Shown here in pieces: positions 21,424 to 35,000 of a stretch of 64,000 nt of DNA. Under the pieces are notes generated by a model that was not told the DNA's origin, did not search any database, and was given only the letters and a program-made list of their open reading frames with translations. The first letter of the stretch is position 1. Every line of letters begins with the position of its first letter. Location of the stretch: positions 24,337,223-24,401,222 of the forward strand of contig NC_135556.1 in NCBI RefSeq assembly GCF_964340395.1, written 5' to 3'. The position numbers and the translations under genes were made by a program. This stretch comes from Glandiceps talaboti (lineage: Eukaryota; Hemichordata; Enteropneusta; Spengelidae).

Positions 21424-22503
21424 ATGGATACGACAAGGAATGTCTCTGACAATATTGGAAATGTATCTGCGATTAACATTACATCAAGGGATGTTACAGA
21501 CAGCACAATTTTACATCTATTTTTCTTAGTTCTGTTCAGTCTTGCTGGTGTTTTTGGCAACATTCTTGTTATAACAGCAGTTGTCACTACTCCCAAACTT
21601 CATATCATCGCCAACTTATTCGTGGTCAACTTAAGCGTCACTGATTTGTGTGTTTGTGGCATATTTGAACCTTTCTATGTATTCACGTTATACCATGGTA
21701 CGTGGCCGTATAATCCCATTGGTTGCCAAATCATTGGCTTCTTCACCATAGCAACATTTGGAGTGTCAATAACAACATTAGGCACCATCGCCATCAATAG
21801 GTTTATTCTCATAACCAGACCGACTGGCACATACCGGAGGATATTCAGTCGAAAGAAGAACTACATTTGGGTAGGATGGACATGGATTTTTAGTATTACA
21901 TGGACTTTGCTGCCAGTGATTGGTTTTGGTAGTCTTGGTTACAACACAGCTATTGGCTATTGTGCCTATGTCTATGGTGATAGTCTAACATGGTGGTTCC
22001 TGTTTAGTGTTTTGACATTTGCCGTCTTACCGTGTATCATCATGATGTTCATTGGTTATTTCCTTACCTTCAGAGCTATACGTGCATCTCGACTGCGGGT
22101 ACAATCCACGGCCAAAACCCAAAACCAGGGAGCACAGGAGCGAAGTAACAACGAAGCTGTTGCCAAGGCAACCAAAGGTAACGCAAAAAACGAGGGTCAA
22201 TGGAGCAAAACAGAAGTTAAAGTCACTCAACAACTGTTCTTGATATTCTCAATATTCTGCATATGCTGGCTACCCTATTGTGTTGCTAATTTATCCGATA
22301 GATATTTTATTGTGCCCAGAGAAGTGCATCAAGTTGTTGCATCATTGGCATGGTTCAACTCGTCTTTGAATCCCTACCTGTATGCCTGGATGAACAGAAA
22401 TTTTAGGAACGCCTATAAAAGACTTCTTTGTTGCATGGATAAGCGAACAGCCAACAATACGACAGATGGAAGAAGCATGATGGTCTCGACCGTCTCTGGG
22501 TAA
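21424..22503 (+). CDS. Class A (rhodopsin-family) GPCR, Tre1/Moody/melatonin-receptor-like
   Basis: A 359-residue plasma-membrane seven-helix receptor in one exon. ATG 21424 is chosen: it has a good context (accaATGG), whereas the frame upstream offers only TTG. N-glycosylation sites at Asn6, 13 and 18 lie in the extracellular N-terminus. TM1 carries GN (Asn46), TM2 LSVTD (Asp74), the conserved extracellular Cys pair is Cys101/Cys180, TM3 ends in NRF (125-127) in place of DRY, TM6 has CWLPY (281-285) and TM7 NPYLY (316-320), followed by a basic helix 8 and a Cys-Cys pair for palmitoylation. NRF/NRY at this position and the following ILITRP are typical of Tre1, Moody, GPR84-like and melatonin-like receptors. 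Ligand unknown; Gi-type coupling would be inference. AATAAA at 22986 is a plausible polyadenylation signal. Confidence 0.93.
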   Translation: MDTTRNVSDNIGNVSAINITSRDVTDSTILHLFFLVLFSLAGVFGNILVITAVVTTPKLHIIANLFVVNLSVTDLCVCGIFEPFYVFTLYHGTWPYNPIGCQIIGFFTIATFGVSITTLGTIAINRFILITRPTGTYRRIFSRKKNYIWVGWTWIFSITWTLLPVIGFGSLGYNTAIGYCAYVYGDSLTWWFLFSVLTFAVLPCIIMMFIGYFLTFRAIRASRLRVQSTAKTQNQGAQERSNNEAVAKATKGNAKNEGQWSKTEVKVTQQLFLIFSIFCICWLPYCVANLSDRYFIVPREVHQVVASLAWFNSSLNPYLYAWMNRNFRNAYKRLLCCMDKRTANNTTDGRSMMVSTVSG

Positions 22504-22985
22504 CAAATTTAACTTTATACGGTGATAAGAAACAATCGCAGAAACAATAACATTTGAAAATTTTAAGAACAGAGTGGTCTATCTACACATCAGGCACAGG
22601 GCTACTATTACCATGGTTACAATTGATATGCGATGATATTTAGTGTCGGACCTCAGAATACTGTAGTGGTGAGAGGTGTGACGTGACGTGACGTGAAGTG
22701 TACGTGCCATGCAATGTTTTGTATGAAAAACAGTAACGGTGAAGCTAACGTGGTAGACAGCAAACAATGTTTTGGATCTATAGTGAACACCATACCTAAA
22801 CTTGTACTGTTGAGATTTTATTCCATAGAGTTTCCACGACGCAACCTTGCCTTGTATCAATCGGTTTCAGGACTCGTTCACTATACATGTACAGAGCTAA
22901 TTCGAAACCACCTTGGTTTTCATCACCAGAACATTTTTCCCAAGTGTACAGTGTGTGTGATTTCAATCAATAATTAAATTCTTCC

Positions 22986-22991
22986 AATAAA
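22986..22991 (+). terminator. Possible polyadenylation signal of the GPCR gene
   Basis: AATAAA about 480 nt after the receptor stop codon, the first canonical hexamer on this strand that I noticed. Confidence 0.45.
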
Positions 22992-25900
22992 GATGTTAAT
23001 ATGGCTATATATCAATTTGCTTTGCTTTATGTGTCGTTATTTCCCTCGACCTATAGTCTTAGGAAAGTAGTGGGTATTTTTGTTTCTCCTAAATGCTGTA
23101 CTAAATGAAGACGTCTGGAACATCGTTTTAAATGTTTTATTTGGGCTGACAAAGTAAGTATTATAAGGATTGATTTTCTTTTTGTTTCTTTCGGGATTCT
23201 ATTTATAAAATATATCTCTATATAGTCAATCAGAAAACCGTGGCAATTGAACCTATAAACAGAACTACACCCAGGAAGAAATCATTGAACAAAACAATGC
23301 GTAATACATCATGCAATCCTTGGCATCAGATAAGTAAATTACCTTTCTAGAATGTAGTAGTTCTGCAGACAGATTCTGACATGTATGCTATTTAGTCACT
23401 AACTTTATAATGTTGATATCAAAATATCAAATACAAGTGCATACCACAGATATTCCAATAAAACTTTAAATGTGTATAGTTTAAAGCTCACAGTGCAATT
23501 GTATCCTTCTTACTGCTTATATCTGTCATAAGATTTTACAAGTAGATATACTTCGTGAAGAGAGAGAACTTACCCTTTTTTTCATTTTATATTTTTTTAA
23601 GAAATGTAATTTTGATCATCTTTGATTCCCATTTACCTTTCCTTTTTGTCATGCTTGTATATTGTCTGAGTAAAGTTGGTTTAACTTAAAGATTTTTTAA
23701 ATAAAAAAAATCTATAATGTATATCTCAAGATTTTTTGACGCTGTGATCATGTTACTGTCCAGTCGTAAGATCCGGTAAGTATTCCGCCACCAAGCGGTC
23801 AGATGAAGGAGTGAGTTGGTACATTTGTTTGCTACTAGAAAATTCTATATAGTGACCACAAGCGGGTGCTATTATAAACTCAAATAGTGTCATGCTAAAC
23901 GTTATGATACAATACTGTATGAATATAGTACGGCAGGCCAGTGGTTTCCAGTGTTTTCTACACACTACTAAGCAGTGCAAGAAACAATGAAGACCTGAAA
24001 ATGGTGTTTATTATGTCGATAGGAAAGCTTGGATTTCAAATAGTTTATGAATAACATACAGCCCGCTTTAGAAAATCTCCATTTATTAAACAAAGATCTA
24101 GGAACGATGCTGTCGATATTGCATTGTATTAAGTGTCATATCATTTATATTCAAGGTTTATTGGCCAGGTTTAAGAGTTGGAAAACTGAGTATTAAACGA
24201 ACTATACTGTGGATAATGCATCGGGTATCATATACGTATAACGTTTCTAATACAGGCCAGGTTAAAGGTTTGCAAACTAAAACAAGTTGTAAAAACGGCT
24301 CTCATAATATACATTATTGATCCGTTGTATTAACGTTATTTTCACTTTTGGACCCTCTCAGTTCGTCAAACATGTAAACGGTGGGAGTCGAAAACGACAA
24401 CAGAAATAACAGACAAGCACACACTTCCTGCATTTGTACTTATATAGATTGCGATACAAAATCCTGAGGGAATTTGTAGACTATTGCAATGACATCGAAA
24501 CTTTGTGAAAAAAGGCGACAAGAACAACAAAACTTTCATAATTTATATGAGACATTTCCTGGATTAAGTCATGGACAATATTAAAGGTACAAGTGACGAC
24601 TAAGTTTACACAGAAAGGTCTTCTAAAAGTAATAACATAGTGTACAAACTACATGAAATTGCAATGACTTTGTTGGACAACATTAATACACCTTCACACA
24701 AACAATTACTATTACGGTTATCGATAGACTAGACAGGGAATTATACAGCAGTTTGCTGTAATTAAGACCATGGAACGGATCCTGGTATGGACTACGTCAG
24801 CGGAAGTGAAAACACGAAAGGACAGTCTTAATAGAGTTCTTTCAATTCCTAGACCAAATTCACCAAGATATGACATATACCTTGATACTGGTCTCGGTTG
24901 TTATACTCTGTTGTGTTGTTTATGCGTGTTGAACTTTGAAGTGGTGAAGAGTGAAATTCTATTTTTCTAACCATTCATTAAAAAAAATTATGAAACATCA
25001 AATAAAATTTGGCCCATGGATTTGGTCCTGTTCAAACTCTTTACATGTAACCTGTGGTACATGTCTGTGTCAGAAAAAAGGAAGATGATTTTTAGCTATA
25101 ATATTTAGACAGTTGAAAGTGACCACCCCAGTGGTGGGGGTATGTACACGTGTACTACGTGATCACGTACACAATCAGCGATGTCATACAGGTCGACAGT
25201 GTGAACTGGTGTTACCTGTTAATAAATATGTTTATAGGTAATTGTTATCAATAACACACTACACAGTACACAGTATACTGTACACTTCTATTTTTGTACA
25301 AATAATCGGGTCATTATTTGTCGTAGACCCGTGTTCTTATCTACGTGTTGTAAATGGTACTCGGTATATCACTTGTAATTGTCAACGATACGATGGTATA
25401 TTTTGGACTCATAATTCTGGAATTTCGCAAATATCACATCAGGAGAAGTGAAGAGTGTTGTTAAAAGATTGTGTTGCAGGTATAATCAATTATCTCATGT
25501 TATACAACCTTTACATAAACCACACCTAAATATATAAACAAAGAGCTCTCATAACGTACAATACTTATACGCCCAACATGTAGTCTATTTGTCAGTCATA
25601 AGACATCGACTCTATATTGGTAAAACCCGTCAATATTGGTAAAACTTCAAACGATGGTGGACGTATGTGGAATAACCTGCACCTAAGATGCACAACCAAT
25701 AATTTGTTATTTGTACATAACATGTTACAGAAAAACGCCCAAGTGCCGCTGTTACACTTAATTGAATGTCAACTTTGAAAAGTAAAAGTGAAGTGTGGCA
25801 TAGAGGCATAAGTTTAGTTCGTTTTTAAAGTAGGGTAACCGTGGTAACCTATGATTTCAAAACTAATGATAAAAAACTATTTAAACTATTAAATTTGGTA

Positions 25901-26200
25901 AACTTTTGGTATGTGATAAGAAGATGTTACAGTTACAGTTTGTTGATATTTTTTTCTGTGATTTACCACACCATGACTCTAACGATTGCAATTCAAGGTT
26001 ACATATATACAGTGCGTGTGTTAAACAGTCAATGCTGACAAATGTGTTATGTCTAAGCTTGGATAGTCGACCTACCAACTTTAAACAAATCCATGGAATA
26101 TTTGTGTTAATGAAATCCAAAGACCGGAAATGTTTTCCGTGGAAAATTTGATACTAAGCTAAGTTGCCATGGTGACAGACAAGGTGATAACTTAATTTTG
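22992..26200. other. Intergenic stretch, no gene seen
   Basis: AT-rich sequence with only short ORFs. No splice-supported exon. Confidence 0.5.
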
Positions 26201-26209
26201 TAGATGACA

Positions 26210-26278
26210 GATGGCTATGTGTATGGGATGCTAAAAACCCGCCAAGTTAAACAACGGCTTGACATACACATAGCCATC
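26210..26278. repeat. Perfect 16-bp stem hairpin
   Basis: gatggctatgtgtatg (26210-26225) pairs exactly with catacacatagccatc (26263-26278) across a 37-nt loop. It could be a small foldback element or a microRNA-like precursor. The arm length is short for a pre-miRNA, and the loop does not extend the stem. Confidence 0.75.
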
Positions 26279-26459
26279 ACACTATGGGGTATCCCGTTAT
26301 GTCAGTCACCAAAATTCCACTACCCCACCCCGTCATAATTCATTGCAAATAATTCCTTTTTCTGTGTACACGTATTATGTCTTGGCAAAACCCCAAGATT
26401 TTCATGTCAACTTTGGCATAATGTATTATGGAGTTCAGCAAGGATTTGCCTACCCAATT

Positions 26460-26645
26460 ATCTAATTACCAACCTACCAACCAACCAACCAAGTACCTAT
26501 CTACCGTCCTACCTACCAACCAAACAACATGGTACCTACCTACCTACCAACCGACCAAGTACCTAACTACCTACCTACCTACCTACCTACCCATCTACCT
26601 ACCTACCTATCTACCGTCCTACAAACCAAACAACCAACCAACAAA
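26460..26645. repeat. Imperfect (CTAC)n / (CCAA)n microsatellite
   Basis: Mixed ctac, ccaa and ccta tetramers on one strand. The Pro/Thr/Tyr-rich ORF over it is an artefact. Confidence 0.92.
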
Positions 26646-28008
26646 CATAATCCATTTCATGTAAATCATTGGAATACAATACAATAAAACAAATTGAATC
26701 GATTTATTTAATTTTGTCCCAAATTTTGTCAAATTTCGATAGCGATATAGTAGTAGAATAAAATTTTAATGAACAAAACCAAAAATAGATGGATAAGTGG
26801 GTGTTCTACCAACTTTCAAACAACCTTCGCACGTGTATGATCAAGTACAAGTCACTACACATTGTGTGGTAGGATAGAGTCTGGTTTGGCTAAACTGACT
26901 GCTACAAGTAAACCATTCCCTAAATTATCTTAAGGTCAAAGAGTACATTCCAAAAACCAAAGTTGACATTTCGATTGGCAGACAATGCTATTGAAATTTG
27001 TCTCTCTGTCCTAGACCACTTTTTATCTATTCTGTAACAGCCAATGCGTCTTTTCAAAATTAAGCAGAAAGGTAAATTAACGTCATGAAAAGTTTGAGTA
27101 CCAAAAGAAAACAAGAGTATGAATGGATTTTTTGTCTTGTTTTCAAAACCACTAAGTAGAAATGAAGTGTCTGTATTGCTAGTTTGTGAACTGTTGTATT
27201 GGTCATTGACACTGCAAAGTTATGAATAGACAGGAAATCTATTGACTTCACTTCATGGCAGATATTTCCACAATGATATATATAAACTAATGCAGACCTA
27301 ACCATCGGCTGGTCCAAGAAGATATACAACAGCTGACATCAGACCGTCGACGAACGAACAGAACCTGTTTAGTACAAACAGGGAAAGTAAACAACTGTCG
27401 AATTAATAATAACACTTGGCACAACATGTTGGAACAGCAGATTTGTATTACATTTCGCGGTTTGATAAGAATAGTTTTCCACTGCTCATAAAACGACGTT
27501 CTGATCTCATTAAATTAACAATGATAGAAGCTGTATTATCACGAACTTTATGCTTTTGAATGTTTTCATTGTGACTAACGTCATGTGCCAGCCAGTTTTA
27601 TTTGTACTTAATTATTTCGGTAAATGTGTTTAATACAGTGTGAAACTGTATGTATATCTATTGTGATTCGAGCACCACTATTAATTGTCGTCTACATATT
27701 CCATGGTTCTATTGGTTTCAACACTTTTCCAGTCCGGATTCGTCCATTCTACTCGTTTTTTTTTAAAACGATAATGACACTTAATTTTTATGATTTTACT
27801 TTTGGCCATGAATGATACATTCTTCACATGTAGTTTTATTGTGACAAATCAGATAGACATGTAGTATATCACTGTACTACATTGAAATAAATCAATGCAA
27901 AAATCACCTTCATTGTTTTAAAGATTTTGTTAAAAATAAAATCACTCTACAATATTGTTAATCAAAATAACCAGTCATAATGCTAGTATACTTTGATGCC
28001 ACACTTAC

Positions 28009-28057
28009 CAAAACAATCCCAAAATCCCATAGACTGAAGAACGATGAAGTTCCTCCA
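28009..28057 (-). CDS. Candidate orphan 49-nt exon
   Basis: On the - strand atctttcag precedes 28057 and GTAAGT follows 28009, so both splice sites are strong. All three frames are open over the 49 nt, so the frame cannot be set, and no neighbouring exon was found. It may be a microexon of an unseen gene, a non-coding exon, or chance. Confidence 0.25.
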
Positions 28058-29399
28058 CTGAAAGATAACGTTTTACTAATTATTATAATAAATAATTTAT
28101 ACATTAATCTTTGAATGTTCTTTTGTTTGTTTCAGGAAAATTTTACAATTATGTTTTAATATTTCAAAGCAGACTTGTACATTTAGTCTCAATGTAGAAA
28201 GTCATCTCCATCCCTGGGGTGGTGGTGCATATCATATTCACTGCCATCGTCATGTGGCCAAGAAACCTGTCTTGGTCGTACTATCACAGGCATTGAGACT
28301 ACCATGTTTAGCTTGTGATAGCAAGGCCAAGATAATAAAATCTGTTGGATATGAAGTCCAGACAACATATCAGACAAGGCAGAATAATACATTGTACAAT
28401 GTAATACCTTGTACTGGTTGATCCATGAAAAGGGTTTGCATTTTATACAGGATTTATCTAAGTTTTTTCGTTCATAAGCCAGGATTATAGATTTCTGGCA
28501 CCAGTTCTAAATTATTTGACAAAAACAAGTCACCAAATCATACAAAATACACTTCTCATGGGGTCATGTATTGTCAACACAGACAGTGGTTTCTTTCATT
28601 GGTATTTGACCTCAGAGTATGACCTTTGAACCATGACCTAGGATTATTGAGTCTGCATTAAAATGTGAAGACTAGACACTACTTATGACTTATGTCATGA
28701 TCACATAAAATCGATATTTAAACTGCCTTTTAGATTGAAGACTAATTAATAGAAATTAACTATTGTTATTTAAATGAACGTACTTTGATAATTCATTGAT
28801 TCAGTCATACACTGTGTGCTATAGGATTTAAGTTTTAATGAATTGATCGGAATTAGTCTCAATTTGAATACAATGGATGGTAAAAAAAATCATCCCCAAA
28901 AAACAACATAAAAAGTGAAATTGACATATTAATAAACTGGCTTAAATACTTGATCTGTGTACCCAAAACAGAAATGTACATGCCTCTGGGAATACATTTC
29001 AGAATTCATGAGTTTTACTTTTGATTCTTAATCAAAATATATAGAATTTCCAGCATTGCACCACTATAGTTGTAGTTCCCTAGAGACACTATAGGTTAAT
29101 AACCTGGGTTTGAGTTGCTGCATGCAAACATATACATGTGTATTTTGACAAGTGATATGATCACTGCTGGTTTTATCAATAGCAGCAGGTCAATATAGAA
29201 TAGTATTGTTTTCCTAGTCCTTCCACACAAAGACTGTACTTCCACAACAACTCAACTGTACTTTGATCTAGATATGCACTGCTTTGTGTCTAATTCTCAT
29301 TGTTGTACAGTAGTTGTCTGTGCTTTCCTACTGTTATCTCTCAGAGACCACATGTAGTTTTTTGAACCACTAAATAAACAAAACAACTGTTTTAGCTGT

Positions 29400-29750
29400 A
29401 CAGAATGTCAGTGTTCATTAGGACAGTAGTGTTCATAGTAACCAGTGTCTGTATTAGGCAATTGCAAAGGTGCATGTAGGACAGTAGTGTTCATAGTAAC
29501 CAATGTGTCTGTAATTGACAATGGTGCATGTAGTGTTCATATACGACAGTAGTGTTCATAGTAACCAATGTGTCTGTATTAGACAATTGTAAGGGTCAAT
29601 CTAGTGTTCATATATGACAGTAGTGTTCATAGTAACCAATGTGTCTGTATTAGACAATTGTAAGGGTCAATCTAGTGTTCATATATGACAGTAGTGTTCA
29701 TAGTAACCAATGTGTCTGTATTAGACAATTGTAATGGTGCATATTGTATT
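29400..29750. repeat. 58-71-bp tandem repeat
   Basis: gacagtagtgttcatagtaa starts at about 29422, 29480, 29545, 29616 and 29687. The unit grew from 58 to 71 bp along the array, and the last two full units are nearly identical. Confidence 0.92.
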
Positions 29751-30055
29751 TGAGAAGACATCCTGTAATATATATGTATTTCTCTACAGGTCTGTACTTT
29801 TAATAACCATGCAAGTCCACATAAACCAATGTGTTTATATAGAGAATCTATAGTGATAGTTTCAACAGTAGGATCATAACATGGTGGGCGATTTTCACCA
29901 TTGGTACATGTATTTAGTAACAATACTGAGAACTAAGTCTGTCATTAATATATTATAAGAATCAAATGTGGTGAGAAAACCTTATGCATTCTCACAAATA
30001 CCAAGAGCAGACTGTGTTGATGGTCATTTGTCAATGGTGTTCTGTTACTATTACA

Positions 30056-30105
30056 TATCTTTATTTATTTATTTATTGTATTTATTTATTTAATTATTTA
30101 TCTAT
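30056..30105. repeat. (TTTA)n microsatellite
   Basis: About 12 imperfect tttatt/atta tetramers. Confidence 0.85.
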
Positions 30106-31689
30106 ATGCAACATCAAATTCCATAAAAACCATGGAATGTCATGTGTATATTTGCATACATAATAATACTTTTTAGTATTGCATGGCAGTGCTAATATCA
30201 CTAGTAGATGTATGTATCTGATCTATAATCACCGGTACATATATATAACAACCATATCACGCTGTTGAGACTTGACATTTCATCTCAGATCCTTCTTGTA
30301 TCTAGTGGGTTTCCATAACAACAAGTCATTCAATTCCAGTTTGACTTTCTTTCTGGCAGCAAGATTGTGAGTTCTTGGGGGAATTAAGTCATTTTGTGTC
30401 CAAGCTTGGATTGCCCTCAATGTTTGTATACTTATGTATTCAATATAGAAGACAGTCTGTAATTCATTATTGACAGTTAGTCAACCGTTAACTGTGTTCC
30501 ATTTCACACAGCATACCTAAGTAATTGTATTGGCTATGTCATATGACTGCAGTATGTTGGCTTAACATCTAACAAGTCATGCATATCATATACAAATTGA
30601 GAACTGATGGATGACCAGTTTTCACACATCAACCAAACAAACTCACATCAATACATAGTAACGATCGTCTTCTCTATTCAAAATTCTCCCACCAAGATGA
30701 ATTTAAAATATTTATTTTCTTAAAAAATTTTTGGCAAGTTTTGATTATATCCTTAACTTAAAATTATGCATAATGTGAATTGATGTTAAAATACATGTAC
30801 AATGATGTCATTTTGTATTTATGGAGTCTCTCTATTTCTGTGGTGAACAGGTAGTATAAACATGCAGGTACTCATGTTATCCACGACAGACAACACCTCA
30901 AGCTTCTGCGAGTAAAACAAACTAAGATCAATAAACTGTGTGAAAGAGCACAAGTGGATACAGGCTTTTTAATAACAGAAATTGTCTTTATCAGGCTTCT
31001 AAACCAGTGCTGGCTGTCATATCTTAGACTTGGCTCTAGACTATATTGGTACCATCCAAGATAACTAAACATCCAGACACATACAGTGACACATACCTTC
31101 CCATAGCACGAGACACATCGAGTAACACAAGTACATCCCATAACAACACTAGACATACAAACACACATATAATCCATACTAAGTAAACCATAATAATGTA
31201 ATGATTTACAAAGGTTATAACACACAAGCTGTTCAAAGTTTTTAGCATTGAGCTTTCGATCTGTCTTGTGGACGATCCTCTTCAGAATGACAATTCCATA
31301 CTACATAGTACGATATATATTGTATTTAAGATCTTTTTAAAATGCTCCAGATTGAACTCTTAACTTTAACTTCACAGTTTTACCATAGCAACCAGAACAC
31401 ACGTGAACAGACTACCACTTGCAAGATATTACACGTCTTTGTTTTTTAACATTTATTTGGGTATGTAACTACATCCAAACTGATTCAACTTAACTATAGT
31501 GCTTCATTCTATTAGAGTACAGAATTTCACCTATCTTTATCAATTCCAAGTGAAACATAGTACAGTTTAAATATAGTAAAACCTGTTTATTACGCACACT
31601 ACACTCTTGATTGGTGTCTGTAATACAGAGGTTTTACTGTACAGTGGTTATGGGGCAATTCAAAGAATGATAACCTGTATAAGACCAAA

Positions 31690-32085
31690 ACCTGACTTAA
31701 GTTCACTGCTAACACTGGTTTGACATAAACATCTCACCAGAATGTGTTAGTGACTGGAAGGGTTAATGCATGTACCAACACAATGTTGACACCAGGCTAG
31801 TCTACTTTTATCATCAGGGTGACACTGGGTTAGCATTTAATCAGAAAAGCATCACTCTAACTCAGTGTTAACACCAGGCTGGCACTAACACATATTCACA
31901 AGCACATGTTAGCAACGGGTGGGGTTAATGCTTGCACCAATCCCATGTTAACACCAGGATAGTTCAGTGCTAACACTGGGCTGACACTAACACCTCACCA
32001 GCACATTTTAGCAACTGGTGGGGTTAATGCCTTCATCTGCCAGATGTTAACATCAGGATAGCTCAGTGCTAACGCTGGGCCAGAA
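31690..32085. repeat. Degenerate ~100-bp repeat
   Basis: Recurring pieces ggttaatgc (about 31761, 31924, 32022), aacaccagg and cagtgctaacactgg in a constant order, strongly diverged. Confidence 0.65.
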
Positions 32086-35000
32086 AAAGGGAAATGATGG
32101 ATTCTTGTTGTTTTAATATGCAATGTGTAGTTTAGCAAATTATCATTACAAGGGATCTAAACTATCTTTTTATCTCTTGTCTTTAGAGTATACTTTCACC
32201 AGCAATTTGAAAGTTTTGAAATTTTCAGCTTGCATTGGGAAATGAGAAATACTCATAGTATGGAATCAAAATGTTCTCAAGTTTGTCTGGCCAATGTACA
32301 GACAGTGTTATAGACACTGTAGATTATTCTATTTACAGCAGGACAATATTTTCACTTTTCAATGATATCTCCCTTACACTTTATGAAAACACAGTCAGAT
32401 TAATCTGTCAACAAAACATTGTGAAAGTAACAAACGAAAAAAAAACAGATGTCGTCTGTTTTTGTGAAAATAAAATCATCCACAGAGCACCATAAATTTT
32501 GACTGTCTGCATATTGGTAAAACTACTTGAAGCATGGAAGAACCTGTGTGAAAAAGTTTACAACAGGCAAGACTTGACTGTTACATGATTTATCAAATGT
32601 ATTCGGAAATAATTTCATGAAAATCCAAACTCTGGCATCTTTCCCAATGAAATGATGGTACTTATAAATATAACATATTTTAAATATAATGTCCCATCTA
32701 TACATTATGTAGTCTGTTCTATTATGAATATAACTGATCTATACCGGATACACTATAAAGTGTAGTTATATACTATCAACTATCAGTGGTCTACCTGACA
32801 TTATACCATGTGCTGCATAGGGGGCAGTTCTCTCCCCATCAGCTCTTGCTCAATATTTTTTTAAAAAATTCAGAATCTAAATTCCATCTTGTATGATGCT
32901 CTTGTTGGAAAAAACAACAACAATGAAAACAAATAAAATGACCTTGAAACTTTCACAATCTTTAACAGTAAATAAATGCTGAAAAAATGTAAATTTAATG
33001 AAATTCAAATTCACCAAAAACAGTGGCAAACAATGTACATACATGCATGCACACACGCACATATATTCATACATACTTACATACATTCATTATATTATGT
33101 ATACATACAAAATATTGAAATTTAAGGATATAATTATAATATTAATGAGTTTGCAGATTGTAAGAATGTGAAACATTGAGGAGTATAGTTGTGAAGTACA
33201 ACATTGAATAGCAACATAACATGACAGTGATAAATGGCTGACAAAGACTCCGGCCTATATCTAATATACATACTAATTGAAATACAGAGTATCACCTGAC
33301 CTTCAAATGCTCACATAACCCTTGCCGGCGGCTGGCTGGCTTACTGCACCAATGCAACACTATCGTCACTCTGCAAGGTCATCAAAATTCTAGCATTTAC
33401 AGCTTACAAGCGATTTAGGTCAGGGTCTCCATAAAGTGACACCAATTAAAGCATATTGTTGGTGTACTGTGTGTGTATATGTGTGCGGAGTAATTTGAAC
33501 AGTAGTTGGTTATTTACAAATAGAATGCATCAATTCATTGTCCACCTAATAGACAGTTACATCCACCCATCCATTTATACATGCTGGCTTCAATAGTGAT
33601 GCTTCAGTAATTATCTCTTGTGTTGTAAAAGGTTCAATCCTAAATAGTTCTATTTACAAAGTGTAGGACCTCCAACATTGGACTGCGTTGACTGTAGACT
33701 GGACTGGACTTGACGTGACGTTGTCAGTTGGAATGGTTAGATAGCAGTAATTCTCACCCAAGTGTGCTGTACAATATTTACAGTATTTCACCTTTGAACA
33801 GAGACAGAAAAAAAAGATACCGATTACAATAGAGTTTAACCAGACAGCATACTGCTAACCTGGAGGCATAGCTATAAATACAACATGCAGTGTGCCAACC
33901 AAAACACACTGATGCAATGTTATATAAGAAGTCAAAATAAAAAAAGTTACTGGATCTAACAGATCACAGCTTCTGCAATAACATTAGTTGATGTGTAAAC
34001 CTGTCAAAGGCCACCTGAAATAACCGTTGGGAAATAACATACAAGTCATGTGAAACACTTGGGAAAACAACAAAGTTTTATCAGTTGAGGTGCTTTGAAA
34101 AAGCTTTTGTGATTTCCTTGGGAAAATTAGGTATGGAGAAGAATAGAACATGTAAAGTTTTAGGAGAGTTCACAACCCTAATAAATACAAATATACTCTC
34201 CATGGTAAATATGGTAATAAACAAGTCACCCCTGACTAAAATATAGTCTCCTTTCCTTCATCTGCCTAGCATTGTGTCAGTGACTTGGTACAGATTCAAA
34301 TACTATAAACTGTGTATAACAGGACACAACAACAGGGAACTTGCAAACCCGCCATGTTGAATGTTGCATCATGGGAAATGTGATAATAAATACTAATCAA
34401 ATAGTATTGTAAACAATAATGTTACATTGTTTGTAACCACAAATGATCAATTCATAGTCACCCTGACTATTGTGGGAGGTTTATTTTATCGGTAACTCCT
34501 GATTAGGTATTATGATAACCACAGATAATCCCATAGTCCTTTGCATCTGAGCATGCTCAGTTTGGATTGCAAGTTCCCTATTCAACATCATGGTAAAATA
34601 TCTCGCAACACAATTTTGTTATTTCAGTTAAGCCTCAAAACTTGTGAGGCCTTTCGCCAAAATTTTACAATACATAGATGTTGTTCAAAAAAGTTGAGAC
34701 TTTAGTATTTCTGAGGAGGATAGCTAATCTTCCACATGTGAAAGTCTATGGTAGTTTTCTTTCACACCATCATGACAAATCAACCGTCAAACTGAGGAGT
34801 CTCTTGGCAAACATGTTTATTTCATCAGGTATTATTATCATATATATATATTCAATCCAGACTGGATAGTTGGTTTATTTTAGAGATGTGCTTTTATTTA
34901 TATCCTTGTTATAACTTTGAATGGTTTGTGATTGCTGACGAACAAAGAATAGAAAACCAAACAAAATACATGGGAAACATGTCACTTTTTTCATTTCAAA

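Noticed and set aside
28189-28392. - strand ORF ending in a His/Asp-rich tail
   Set aside because: No clear acceptor or partner exon, and the tail is low complexity.
31036-31248. - strand ORF with DVLVLLDVSRAMG, resembling a von Willebrand A motif
   Set aside because: Only one short match, no further domain pieces nearby; likely chance.
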